From: a bacterium
GTDB taxonomy: Archaea > Thermoplasmatota > Thermoplasmata > Lutacidiplasmatales > UBA184
Assembly: GCA_027309555.1 (NCBI GenBank)
Contig: DAIDCO010000008.1
Coordinates: 1-48,658 of the forward strand
Reading direction: 5' to 3'
Length of the DNA: 48,658 bases
In this document: positions 34,754 to 42,006 of the stretch, in pieces
How positions within the stretch are numbered: the first letter of the stretch is position 1
How the letters are laid out: the number at the start of each line of letters is the position of its first letter
Translations under genes and position numbers: made by a program
The notes under the pieces: generated by a model
Databases searched by the model: none
Told to the model about the DNA's origin: nothing
Seen by the model: the letters and a program-made list of their open reading frames with translations, nothing else

Positions 34754-34970
34754 ATCGCACCTGGGATGCGGTCAGGCTCGCAAGCTGCCGGTCCCGCTGC
34801 TCGGGTGTGAGCGCGGCTTGACTCCGTCGCCCCGCCTCCCGCCGCTTCCACTCGGCCTCGTACAGCCCTTCGAACGGGAACCGCGCCTGGGCCTCGACCG
34901 GGAGCTCGGCGAAGAGGCCTCGGCGGACCCTCTTTCCGGGCGCCACCTTCTCGTTCACGTTCACGCTCAC
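34596..34970 (-). CDS. hypothetical charged protein
   Basis: GTG 34970 opens a 124-residue frame with a plausible folded core (GLFAELPVEAQARFPFEGLY, then a helix KRREAGRRSQAALTPEQRDR) and a Ser/Pro/Arg-rich tail. A perfect ATATATAT box centred about 34 bases upstream is the strongest TATA element in the right arm. No family recognised. It is the last minus-strand gene of the arm, separated from the zinc-ribbon gene, and would have its own promoter. Confidence 0.5.
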   Translation of the reverse strand: MSVNVNEKVAPGKRVRRGLFAELPVEAQARFPFEGLYEAEWKRREAGRRSQAALTPEQRDRQLASLTASQVRFRARTSSAGALPVSEPSDSPSTQRTPAKRGRNWGETAGAVPPGAVSRSAPTR

Positions 34971-34999
34971 GTACGCCGCGCGCGCTCCTCGCGCGCCAC

Positions 35000-35007
35000 A
35001 TATATAT
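35000..35007 (-). promoter_or_regulatory. TATATATA box flanked by alternating CG runs
   Basis: ATATATAT sits between GCGCGCGCTCCTCGCGCGCC and GCGCACGCGCGCGCGCG. It is the probable TATA box of the gene starting at 34970. Alternating CG on both sides of alternating AT is unusual and could form non-B DNA. Confidence 0.5.
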
Positions 35008-35093
35008 GCGCACGCGCGCGCGCGTTCGAGGACCGAAACCGGCTCGGTCCCCCGGAAGCGTTCACGCCGTTCATCCCCCACCCGCGTGAACGG

Positions 35094-35990
35094 TCAGGGG
35101 GGAAGCTTCTTCGCGGAGCGTTCGGCCACCCATTCGGCGCGTAGCTTCTGCGCGAACCCCACCGACTTGCTGATGGCCCGGGCCACGGGCCGGACGTGAG
35201 CCCCCTCGTCGAACAACCGAAAGGCGGTGGAACGTACTGCGTCGCGGTCCTGGGGCGACTTCGCCTCCTTCGGAACGGATTCCTCCGGAGTCGAGGGCAT
35301 TGGGCCGTCGCGTGGAGGCGTGCCGCCGTCGGGTCGGGGACCCACCATCGCACGGACGGTTTCGATGTCCGAGCCTTTCACCCCGTCTCCTCGAAGGACC
35401 TTCTCGACCCGGGCCGGAGTCACGAAGAAGGCGCTCGCCACCCGGGCGGGGGGTTCGCCGCGATGGAGCAGGACGGCGATGGCCAGGTCGGTTCGCCGCT
35501 CCACGTCCTCGACGTAGGCAAAGTGCGTCTTGATCTCCGCCGGGGAAGAGTCCCACAACACCCGGTCCTCCCGGTTCATCGCGATCCGGTCGAGTTCTTC
35601 CTCGTAGGCTGCGGTGACGCGTTCCAGCTCCTTGCGCTTGGCTTGGACCGCCTCATCGTACTCCAGCAGGGTCCGGTCCTTCGCCCTCCGCTTCTCGGCC
35701 TCGGCGTACTCCTGCGCTGCCTTCCGGAGGGCCGCCGCCTCCTCCCGAGCGACACGAACGATCTCCTCCCGTGTCGTTGTGTTCTCCGCGATCCACTTCT
35801 GGTGCGCAGGAGTTGCCCGGTGGGTGCTGTGGGTCTCCAGCGACCAACGAGTCGCCTTACAGCTCCGGCAGTGCCATCCCGGACCCTCCACGTCGGCCTG
35901 GCAGAGGGGGCACTTTCCCTGAACCTTCACGAACTCGAGGCCCCAGGACGCTCCGCACTTCCAGCACTTCTCTCGCTCGTCGTACGTCAC
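35094..35990 (-). CDS. zinc-ribbon, coiled-coil and HTH-like protein
   Basis: The 298-residue protein opens with two zinc-binding CxxC pairs (KCWKCGASW and KCPLC), then a third pair (GWHCRSC). Residues about 85-140 form a charged coiled coil (ALRKAAQEYAEAEKRRAKD; VQAKRKELERVTAAYEEEL). The C-terminal half has two helix-turn-helix-like blocks (EPPARVASAFFVTPARVEKVLRG and AHVRPVARAISKSVGFAQKLR). This points to a DNA- or RNA-binding regulator. GTG 35990 overlaps the recombinase stop by four bases (GTGA), so the two are coupled. Confidence 0.75.
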   Translation of the reverse strand: MTYDEREKCWKCGASWGLEFVKVQGKCPLCQADVEGPGWHCRSCKATRWSLETHSTHRATPAHQKWIAENTTTREEIVRVAREEAAALRKAAQEYAEAEKRRAKDRTLLEYDEAVQAKRKELERVTAAYEEELDRIAMNREDRVLWDSSPAEIKTHFAYVEDVERRTDLAIAVLLHRGEPPARVASAFFVTPARVEKVLRGDGVKGSDIETVRAMVGPRPDGGTPPRDGPMPSTPEESVPKEAKSPQDRDAVRSTAFRLFDEGAHVRPVARAISKSVGFAQKLRAEWVAERSAKKLPP

Positions 35991-36598
35991 GGTCCCCTCC
36001 CGGAAATCGCCCCGATATCCTTGGGCGCAGTCTCCGCCGTTAGTACGGGGGACACCTTTTCCCGGTTCCGATTCTTCGCGCCCGGGGGACGGCCCCATCG
36101 AACCCTGTCCCCGCGGGCCTCGGCCGCGGCGAGGCGTCGCGCATACGCCGCCCTCGTCGCGCGGGAGATACCCTCGCGGTAGTCGCGGTCGAGCTCCGCA
36201 ATCAGCGTGAGCATAACGTTGCTCACCAGGAAGGGGGTATCCTCGGTTGAATCGAGCACCGGGGTCTCGCGGAACCGCCAACCGACCCCGAACGATTGAA
36301 GCTGGCGCAAGAGGTCGAGGGCGCCGTAGGTCCCCGTCCGGGTGAGACGACTCAACGAGCGAAAGAGCAGCACGTCCCACGGCCGGCCCCGTTGGAGCGC
36401 CGCGTCGTGGAGCAAGCGGGAGAGCTCGGCGCGCCCGTCGTTCGCGCCGCTGGCGACCTCCACGTACTCCCTGGTGACGACGTACCCGTACCGGCCGGCA
36501 AGCTCGCGCAGATCGTCTAACTGGTTTCGGAGGATTCCCGCTTCGTCACCGCGACTGACTCGAGCGTAGATGCCGGCGCGGGTCCGGGAGTCGGTCAT
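35987..36598 (-). CDS. serine recombinase (resolvase/invertase type)
   Basis: The 203-residue protein has the serine recombinase N-terminus GIYARVSRGDEAG with the nucleophilic Ser15, the QLDDLRELAGRYGYVV and VASGANDGRAELSRLLHDA segments, LLFRSLSRLTRTG (the conserved R-x-x-R/LSR motif) and a basic C-terminal tail that likely binds DNA. It is resolvase-sized with no long zinc/coiled-coil domain. It may resolve multimers or invert a segment of the element. It is the second recombinase in the element and overlaps both neighbours by four bases. Confidence 0.92.
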   Translation of the reverse strand: MTDSRTRAGIYARVSRGDEAGILRNQLDDLRELAGRYGYVVTREYVEVASGANDGRAELSRLLHDAALQRGRPWDVLLFRSLSRLTRTGTYGALDLLRQLQSFGVGWRFRETPVLDSTEDTPFLVSNVMLTLIAELDRDYREGISRATRAAYARRLAAAEARGDRVRWGRPPGAKNRNREKVSPVLTAETAPKDIGAISGRGP

Positions 36599-37056
36599 CC
36601 GGCCTGACCCCCCGACTTCCTCGTTTTCGGCGCCCCAGACCGCCCGGATGGGGTAAGAGGGGGTTCGTGGCCCGCATGGTCCCCGGGGTTGGGCGGACGG
36701 GGGTTTCCCGCGTGATTCTGCACGGTGCCCCGAATGCGGGCCTTTGCCTCTTCCGTCATGGACAGCTCGGGGCGATACCGAGGGTTCTCGAAGGCGATGT
36801 AGGCGTCGAACTCGGGTTCCGCTTGCCGAACCGCGTGCGCTTCGTCCCAGGACCGGGCACGGCAGGAGAAGAACCAGCCCCCGCTACCGCCCGAGCAGCC
36901 CGACCCGTGGTGGTCTACGAACTCGAAGTGAGAGATCGAATCGAAGCCAGCAATCCGCGCCGTCGTCGCCGCCGGGATCTCCCGGGTCGTTCGGGACCTC
37001 GGGTGGTCCCGGGTCTTCGGCTCGTCCGGGTGGGGGCGGTAGCGGGACGCGATCAT
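36595..37056 (-). CDS. hypothetical protein in the replication operon
   Basis: A 153-residue protein with polar, Pro/Arg-rich ends and a more ordered centre (FDSISHFEFVDHHGSGCSGG, WFFSCRARSWDEAHAVRQAE, YIAFENPRYRPELS). No family recognised. Four-base ATGA overlaps with both the upstream primase-helicase gene and the downstream recombinase gene support it as a real, coupled gene. Confidence 0.65.
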   Translation of the reverse strand: MIASRYRPHPDEPKTRDHPRSRTTREIPAATTARIAGFDSISHFEFVDHHGSGCSGGSGGWFFSCRARSWDEAHAVRQAEPEFDAYIAFENPRYRPELSMTEEAKARIRGTVQNHAGNPRPPNPGDHAGHEPPLTPSGRSGAPKTRKSGGQAG

Positions 37057-39944
37057 GTGACCTCCTGCTTGAGGCCGAACCGGTCCCCCCGTTGAGCGAC
37101 GGTTCCGTCTCCCGCGATCCGCCCGAGGGCCGCGTTGGATTCGGGAGCCGTGTACCCGAGGGATGAGAGATGGTCGAGGATTGCCGGACCGTCCGAGCTG
37201 CCCGAGCGGTCGCTGAGGAACGCGCGCAGGGAAGCCGTTGCGCCGGACACACGTTCCGGGGCGACCGCGTCGGCGCGCCGTCTTGAACTGCTCGAATCGT
37301 TAATCGCCGACGCGGATTCAGGCTCGGGACCGTGGATGGCTGCCAGGTCGGGTGGCTGTATGCTCAGGCTCCCTCCCTCTTTCGGGAGTGTGACTCCCTG
37401 TTTGGGGAGTGTATGGGGAGTGTCGTTGGAAAGCGTCTTTTCAGACGGCAAAGAGCCCGAAACGGGGAGTGTAGGGAGCGGATTTCCCGGAAGGACGCCT
37501 CCCCTCTCCGCGATGTCGTCAAGTGTCGGGTTTCCGCCGTACCGGGACCACACACTCGGCCACAACGTGATGAACGGCACAAGAGTCAGGCGCGCGCGGT
37601 GTGCGCTGTGGTGTACCTTGAACCCGAGTTCGCGGACAATCCTCCCCGTGAAATCACGCGGTCCGTACCGCTTGAGGTCCACACGTGCGACCGTCTCCCC
37701 GCCGCCAACGGGCACGACGATCACCTCGCCCAGCTCGACCAGGAGCTGTTCGACCTGTTCGTGGATCCACTGGAGCTCGAGGTCCCTCGCCTTGAGCTGC
37801 TCGAGCCCGCCGGCCCGCGCGACGACCGCCGCGATCGCGGTCACGACGAGCCCCTTGTCGCTCCCCGCGAGCTGCTCGGTGGCCTCTTCCTCGAGGCGTC
37901 CCGCCACGGCCGCGAGCCGGTCCCCGACGCCGTACCGGGAGGCGAACGGCCAGAGAGCGGTGAGCTTGTCGCGCGACCTCGGCTCGAGGCCCGGCTTCGA
38001 CCGCGCGGCCTCGGCGACGGTGCCGATGTCGCAGTATGCGGCCCCGACGAGGATGTCCAGGCGGAGCCGGACCAATCGGGTACGCACCTCAGTCGCCTCG
38101 GGATCGCGTACCGTCACCCGCTTCGGCGGCGTGCCCGGGAAGAGATGGAGGACGTAGCACCGGCTCACGAGGTCCTCCCGCGTGTCGACCTGAGTCGTCA
38201 GGATCACCCACCCGAACGGGTCGATCAGCACGACGCCGCGGTCCTGGTTCTGGGCCGCACGAATGATCTTCGCGCCGCGCTTGAACCCCGCCCGCAACAC
38301 CCGCTGTAGCTCGGGGTTGTCCGCGATCGCCGACTCGTCCACGAGCAGGACGGGGTGCCACTCGTTCATCATCCGATGAACCGATGCCGGGGTGAGCGCG
38401 GCGCCGTAGACCCCCCGGGAAACGACGAGCTGCACGGCCTCGGCACCGGTCGACTTGCCCCATCCGAACGGGGCCTCGATCATCAGCCGCGGGGCATAGT
38501 CGATTTCCTGAGACCGGGCGGACGCGCCCATCGTCCACAGGGCCAGCACGAGAGGGCCGTCCGGGTCGTTGGTCGAGACGCGCTCTCGGAAGTATTGTTC
38601 GAGCCGGGTGAGGAGCGATCCATTCGCGCGCTCCCATTCCTCAGTCGAGACCTGGGTCGGGTCGGCCGGCAGCGGCCAAAGCGCGTCCTTGGCGCGGCTG
38701 AATGGCAGCGAGCTGAGCAGGCGTTTCGACTTCCGGTCGCGATCCCCGACTGCCTCCTCCTCTGTCCTGCCCCTCCCCTGGGTAGCCCCCTCGTACTCGC
38801 GCTCGATTCGGTGGAGCTCGGCGGACAGGGTCGTCCGGGCGATCCGTCCGTCGACCACCCAGGCGATCCCGAGGTCCGGTTTCCCGTCCGAGTCGGTCGT
38901 GGCGAAGACCTCTCCGACCTCCGGGTCGAACTCCTCGAGCGGGGGCGTGGGCTTGGCTGGCGCCGCTTCCTTCGCCGGGCCCGGCTCGTACCGGCACGCC
39001 GACGCGGCGATGTGTTCGAGGTCCTTTTCCACGAGCTTCTCGACGCACCGTGTCGCGTTGATCGCACGGAGTTCGGCCAGGATCGTGTCGTACCCGGCGT
39101 CCGCGTTCCGGAGGCGTCCCGCGATTGACATGAGCTTGGGTCGCCGCTCGCCCTTCGTGATGGGGGACGTCTCCCCGGGTGACGTCAGGGGAAGCCGCCG
39201 GTACTCCGGGTCGACGCGAAGTTTCGAGGTGTCGAACGGAGCGCCATCCCCTCGGTACACGACGGGGGTTGTCCCCGGCGGCGCCGAGGGCAAGTAGAAG
39301 ATCCGCGAAGCGTCGCGCGTCCCCATGTCGACCTTCCCGAGGAACAGCTCGCGGACGAGCGCCGGCCAAACGGGACCCCAGCGATCCGCGGGGACCGGCT
39401 CGAGCAGCAGGACCACCGCCCGGAACTTCGGGTGCTCTGGCGTCGACGAGTGGGTCGAGTGGAGGACGAACCACACCCCAAGCCGGCTGAGGTGGTCTCG
39501 CACGAGCTCGGGCGGCGTTCCGTTGTCGAAGTCTCCGACAGCGAGCGTCAGCGCGCGGACGTTGTCGTTCTTCCGAGTCTTCCCCTCGGCGTAGACCGTC
39601 GGGCTGAACAGCGGGCCGTCCTTCACCGCGCGCACGTCGTGCCGAGAAAGGAGCTCGGCGAGCTGCTCGCGGGTCAGTGTCACCATGCGGGGCCTGGTGT
39701 CCGTCGCGCGGTCGAAGAGCGCGATCACGACGCGCAGCCCGTCGGTCACGCAGGACGAATCCGACCCATCCCTCCGCTCCGGGTCCCGGGCGGTGGTTCC
39801 CGGCCCGATGAACGATGCAAGCCCGCTCGGGACGGCGAGAGGCTGGGAGTGGGGCCCAAACCCGCCTCCGCCCGCGAAGATTACCCCGAGCGTGACCAGG
39901 AGGGCGAGCGGAAGGACGCCGCGGCGCGGGCGTTTGGGTGTCAC
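37053..39944 (-). CDS. primase-polymerase/helicase-like replication protein
   Basis: The 963-residue protein has a region resembling archaeo-eukaryotic primase-polymerases at about residues 70-270 (VGDFDNG acidic pair, VLHSTHSS for the sxH motif, DASRIFYLP) and an ATPase domain with Walker A APFGWGKSTG near residue 493 and Walker B VLLVDESAIAD near residue 533. The C-terminal ~200 residues include a segment rich in Ser/Thr/Pro and a probable winged helix (ILDHLSSLGYTAPESNAALG). This is the replication initiator layout of plasmids and viruses. GTG 39944 overlaps the upstream stop (GTGA). The first 65 residues include a hydrophobic stretch (LPLALLVTLGVIFAGGGG); GTG 39749 is an alternative start without it. 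Confidence 0.82.
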   Translation of the reverse strand: MTPKRPRRGVLPLALLVTLGVIFAGGGGFGPHSQPLAVPSGLASFIGPGTTARDPERRDGSDSSCVTDGLRVVIALFDRATDTRPRMVTLTREQLAELLSRHDVRAVKDGPLFSPTVYAEGKTRKNDNVRALTLAVGDFDNGTPPELVRDHLSRLGVWFVLHSTHSSTPEHPKFRAVVLLLEPVPADRWGPVWPALVRELFLGKVDMGTRDASRIFYLPSAPPGTTPVVYRGDGAPFDTSKLRVDPEYRRLPLTSPGETSPITKGERRPKLMSIAGRLRNADAGYDTILAELRAINATRCVEKLVEKDLEHIAASACRYEPGPAKEAAPAKPTPPLEEFDPEVGEVFATTDSDGKPDLGIAWVVDGRIARTTLSAELHRIEREYEGATQGRGRTEEEAVGDRDRKSKRLLSSLPFSRAKDALWPLPADPTQVSTEEWERANGSLLTRLEQYFRERVSTNDPDGPLVLALWTMGASARSQEIDYAPRLMIEAPFGWGKSTGAEAVQLVVSRGVYGAALTPASVHRMMNEWHPVLLVDESAIADNPELQRVLRAGFKRGAKIIRAAQNQDRGVVLIDPFGWVILTTQVDTREDLVSRCYVLHLFPGTPPKRVTVRDPEATEVRTRLVRLRLDILVGAAYCDIGTVAEAARSKPGLEPRSRDKLTALWPFASRYGVGDRLAAVAGRLEEEATEQLAGSDKGLVVTAIAAVVARAGGLEQLKARDLELQWIHEQVEQLLVELGEVIVVPVGGGETVARVDLKRYGPRDFTGRIVRELGFKVHHSAHRARLTLVPFITLWPSVWSRYGGNPTLDDIAERGGVLPGNPLPTLPVSGSLPSEKTLSNDTPHTLPKQGVTLPKEGGSLSIQPPDLAAIHGPEPESASAINDSSSSRRRADAVAPERVSGATASLRAFLSDRSGSSDGPAILDHLSSLGYTAPESNAALGRIAGDGTVAQRGDRFGLKQEVT

Positions 39945-40129
39945 GGCCGCCCATCCTCCTCGACGACGCGGAGGCGCGAACCCGACGTACGGACGTAGAC
40001 GACCTTGACGCCGGGGCGGTCCTCGAGTTCCCGCAGCAGAGCCTGGAGGGTTCGAACGGGTCCGTTCAGGACCAGCCCGACGTTGACGCGGAGGTCTCCG
40101 AGGTCAATCGTGCTGGCCATGGGTTCCAT
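39941..40129 (-). CDS. small hypothetical protein, 62 residues
   Basis: The product (MASTIDLGDLRVNVGLVLNG, then a helix TLQALLRELEDRP and strands VKVVYVRTSGSRLRVVEED) has an alpha/beta pattern with no recognised family. It may start at ATG 40129 or 40120. It overlaps the previous gene's stop by 17-26 bases and the replication gene's start by four bases. Confidence 0.6.
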   Translation of the reverse strand: MEPMASTIDLGDLRVNVGLVLNGPVRTLQALLRELEDRPGVKVVYVRTSGSRLRVVEEDGRP

Positions 40130-40286
40130 CCTTCAATGAAAGCAGCACGAGCCACGTCCGGACCTTGGCGGCGAAGCTGGCCGGGTCGAGCTCGTCCGGT
40201 TCAGCGAGGATCGCCTCGCGGTACGGGTCGCCGGGAGGCCGGTGTTCCCGCGCGTCCTCCTTGAGTTCGCGAAGGGAGGGGGCCAT
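40104..40286 (-). CDS. small hypothetical protein, 60 residues
   Basis: A highly charged helical protein (LRELKEDAREHR; DELDPASFAAKVRTWLVLLSL). No family recognised. Its ATG shares one base with the stop of the AbrB-like gene (TGATG), so translation is coupled. Confidence 0.6.
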   Translation of the reverse strand: MAPSLRELKEDAREHRPPGDPYREAILAEPDELDPASFAAKVRTWLVLLSLKDGTHGQHD

Positions 40287-40540
40287 CAGCGCAGCTCCTT
40301 GAGGATTGCGGCGACGCGATCCACCCGCGCGCCGGGCGGAACCACCACCAGGATGTCCCCGTAGTAGACGTCGACCTCGGACCCCGGCTCGACCTCATTC
40401 CCCCTGCACCAGGAGATCGGGAGCCGGAGTATCCGGGAACCGGAGCCGGTCACCCCGATTCGCAGCCGTCCCTTCGCGGGCATACGTACCGGGGTAGCGC
40501 GGAGCCCCGGCACGTCCAATCCTCCGGACCATTGGGGCAT
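40286..40540 (-). CDS. AbrB/MazE-like swapped-hairpin DNA-binding protein
   Basis: The C-terminal ~55 residues (RLRIGVTGSGSRILRLPISW, then VEPGSEVDVYYGDILVVVPPG) match the beta-hairpin pattern of AbrB-type transcription factors, which bind DNA as dimers. ATG 40540 follows GGGGAAGG and gives 84 residues; a longer frame to a TTG at 40630 is possible. First gene of the minus-strand operon, so it is a candidate autoregulator of element replication genes. Confidence 0.7.
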   Translation of the reverse strand: MPQWSGGLDVPGLRATPVRMPAKGRLRIGVTGSGSRILRLPISWCRGNEVEPGSEVDVYYGDILVVVPPGARVDRVAAILKELR

Positions 40541-40680
40541 CCTTCCCCGGTGAATCTTCCGCTTCCGGTCGACGGTCCGCTCGGGAACCTTCCGGACCTG
40601 CTTTCGGTTCCGAGAGTGAATCGTCCGCAAACGGCCTGAACCTTCACTGATGCGTGCGCCGTCCTGCGCCGGAGGATGGG

Positions 40681-40690
40681 TTATTTACGA
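40681..40690. promoter_or_regulatory. TATA-like box between divergent arms
   Basis: TTATTTACGA is centred about 28 bases from the ATG at 40712, fixing that start as leaderless. It is the only AT-rich stretch in the divergent region and may also serve the minus-strand operon, leaving a longer leader. Confidence 0.5.
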
Positions 40691-40711
40691 AACGTCGCCT
40701 GGGATTCCCCC

Positions 40712-41557
40712 ATGCCGAACCGCCTGGTGCCGGGCGCGAGCGAGCGTCGCCACCGGGAGTTCTTCAAGGTCATTGAGAAGGCGTGGCGGGAGCTCGGTGC
40801 CGACGCGACGAGGGAGGAGATCGAGTCGTACCTCGAGGCCCAGTGCGGCGAGAGCGTGTCCCGGTTTCTCCGCAGATACCAGGACAAGCAGGACAACGCC
40901 GACTACCGCCGGAAGACCTACCGGCTCCACCGGCCCAAGGAGTGGCCCGGCCCCCGACATCCAGAGGCTTCCCAGGAGACGACGGGCGTCAGCCGAGAAA
41001 GAGGGCATGAGCCCGACGAGTCCAGATGGGTGGAGCTCGTCGAGGGAAAGCCGGAGACTCGGGTGATGTTCGGAGAGAGGTTTGAGCGAAGCGGGGACCC
41101 CAAGTTGTTCTTCGTGTTGCTCGCCCGGATCTGGCCCGAACCCGTAGGACGACCTTCGGCCGAGACGGTCGAGCGAGCGGTCTGCGCGAAGGAGCTGACG
41201 ATATTGCCGCCGCGCTCGGCGGGCGCGGCGTACTCGGTGGCGGTGGCCCTACGCGATACACCGGAGGATCGGGTGCGAGTGCATGACATCTATCGCACGG
41301 CGATCCGCGAGCGGCTGGCGGCCGCACTTTCTCCCGACGGAAGGGCCGGCGCGCCGGGGAACGAACCTGCTGCCGAGTCCGTGATCGACCATTTCCGATA
41401 CACACCGGGTGGAACTCTCGCCCTCAAGCCGGTAGCCGACGAGCTCTGGAAGCGGAGATCCGACTCGGTGCTGAAGCGCATTCGTCGAGCCTACGACCGT
41501 AGGTGGCCCGCGGTCCGACGGGACTCCAAGTACGTCACCCGAGAGAGGGGGCCGTAA
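40712..41557 (+). CDS. hypothetical protein at the right end of the element
   Basis: The 281-residue protein begins MPNRLVPGASERRHREFFKV, is rich in charged helices (KAWRELGADATREEIESYLEAQCG; SRFLRRYQDKQDN) and has a more ordered second half (DPKLFFVLLARIWPEP; RIRRAYDRRWP). The pattern of REEIESYLE and KRIRRAYDRRW suggests DNA-binding helices but no family was recognised. ATG 40712 is chosen over an upstream frame (GTG/ATG near 40676) because of the TATA box 28 bases above it. It is divergent from the replication operon and ends 70 bases before attR, a position often taken by excision or control genes. Confidence 0.7.
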   Translation: MPNRLVPGASERRHREFFKVIEKAWRELGADATREEIESYLEAQCGESVSRFLRRYQDKQDNADYRRKTYRLHRPKEWPGPRHPEASQETTGVSRERGHEPDESRWVELVEGKPETRVMFGERFERSGDPKLFFVLLARIWPEPVGRPSAETVERAVCAKELTILPPRSAGAAYSVAVALRDTPEDRVRVHDIYRTAIRERLAAALSPDGRAGAPGNEPAAESVIDHFRYTPGGTLALKPVADELWKRRSDSVLKRIRRAYDRRWPAVRRDSKYVTRERGP

Positions 41558-41625
41558 CGGGCGGTTGGGCGCCCCGGCGCGCCCGGCGGGAGCCCGAAAA
41601 GGAGTATATTTGTATCGATATGGGT

Positions 41626-41646
41626 ATGGGGCCGTCCGAATTTGAA
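41626..41646. repeat. attR: 3' end of intact tRNA-Pro
   Basis: Exact copy of 19826-19846, here part of the complete tRNA gene (acceptor and T-arm 3' half). Element-side flank is AT-rich (GTATATTTGTATCGATAT at 41604-41621), which could hold recombinase arm sites. Confidence 0.95.
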
Positions 41647-41701
41647 TCGGAGTCTCTTGCACCCCAAGCAAGAAGGATGGTCCAAGCTACCCCACGGCCC
41701 C
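41627..41701 (-). tRNA. tRNA-Pro (anticodon GGG)
   Basis: Read on the minus strand, GGGGCCG at the 5' end pairs with CGGCCCC before discriminator A. The anticodon stem CUUGC/GCAAG encloses the loop UUGGGGU, giving anticodon GGG after U33. The T-arm UCCGA-UUCAAAU-UCGGA is complete, and a D-arm GGGU/AUCC can form. CCA is not encoded. The gene is intact despite integration at its 3' end. Confidence 0.95.
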
Positions 41702-41732
41702 ACGCTGCGCCGGCGGCGTCCGACCCGGGAGG

Positions 41733-41742
41733 CGTAAATAAT
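41733..41742 (-). promoter_or_regulatory. probable TATA box of tRNA-Pro
   Basis: ATTATTTACG on the minus strand is centred about 37 bases upstream of the tRNA 5' end, the only AT-rich stretch there, consistent with a short 5' leader. Confidence 0.5.
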
Positions 41743-41767
41743 GATTGCCCGCGCCCACCGCGGGTCG

Positions 41768-41956
41768 CTACGGGCGCGTGACGAGCCACCAGGTGAGGAT
41801 CCCGGCGACCGCGATGATGAGGGTGTTCGCCAGGGAGAGCCAGAAGAACGCCCAGAGATCCGTCTTTCCCTCGCCGGGCGGCGTCGCGGCCGGCGGCGTC
41901 GACCCACCGGGATACGGGGTGTACGGGTAGTGGTACGCCTCGTGATCGGCCGACAT
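41768..41956 (-). CDS. small single-helix membrane protein near oxidase genes
   Basis: The 62-residue protein has a Tyr/Pro/Gly-rich N-terminus and one C-terminal membrane helix (AFFWLSLANTLIIAVAGILT). A TATA-like GTTAAGAA about 28 bases upstream supports the ATG and a leaderless transcript. Small one-helix subunits are common in respiratory complexes, and position at the end of the oxidase cluster makes that possible; this is inference. Confidence 0.65.
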   Translation of the reverse strand: MSADHEAYHYPYTPYPGGSTPPAATPPGEGKTDLWAFFWLSLANTLIIAVAGILTWWLVTRP

Positions 41957-42006
41957 CGACCCGACGACCGAGGCCGGGTTCTTAACGCCTCGGTTCGTGC
42001 GGGGCG

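Larger units (their letters stand above)
19826..41646. mobile_element. integrated element in the 3' end of tRNA-Pro(GGG)
   Basis: A 21-base direct repeat (core GGGGCCGTCCGAATTTGAA) occurs at 19826-19846 and 41626-41646. The right copy forms the 3' part of an intact tRNA-Pro gene; the left copy is a detached fragment next to rlmE. A tyrosine recombinase sits 42 bases inside the left end. Between the ends are a primase-polymerase/helicase-like protein, a serine recombinase, an AbrB-like protein, zinc-ribbon protein, secreted proteins and a giant surface protein, with base composition varying from block to block. The tRNA-3'-end target, flanking repeats and terminal integrase together make integration near certain. 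No capsid or terminase was recognised. Confidence 0.95.
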
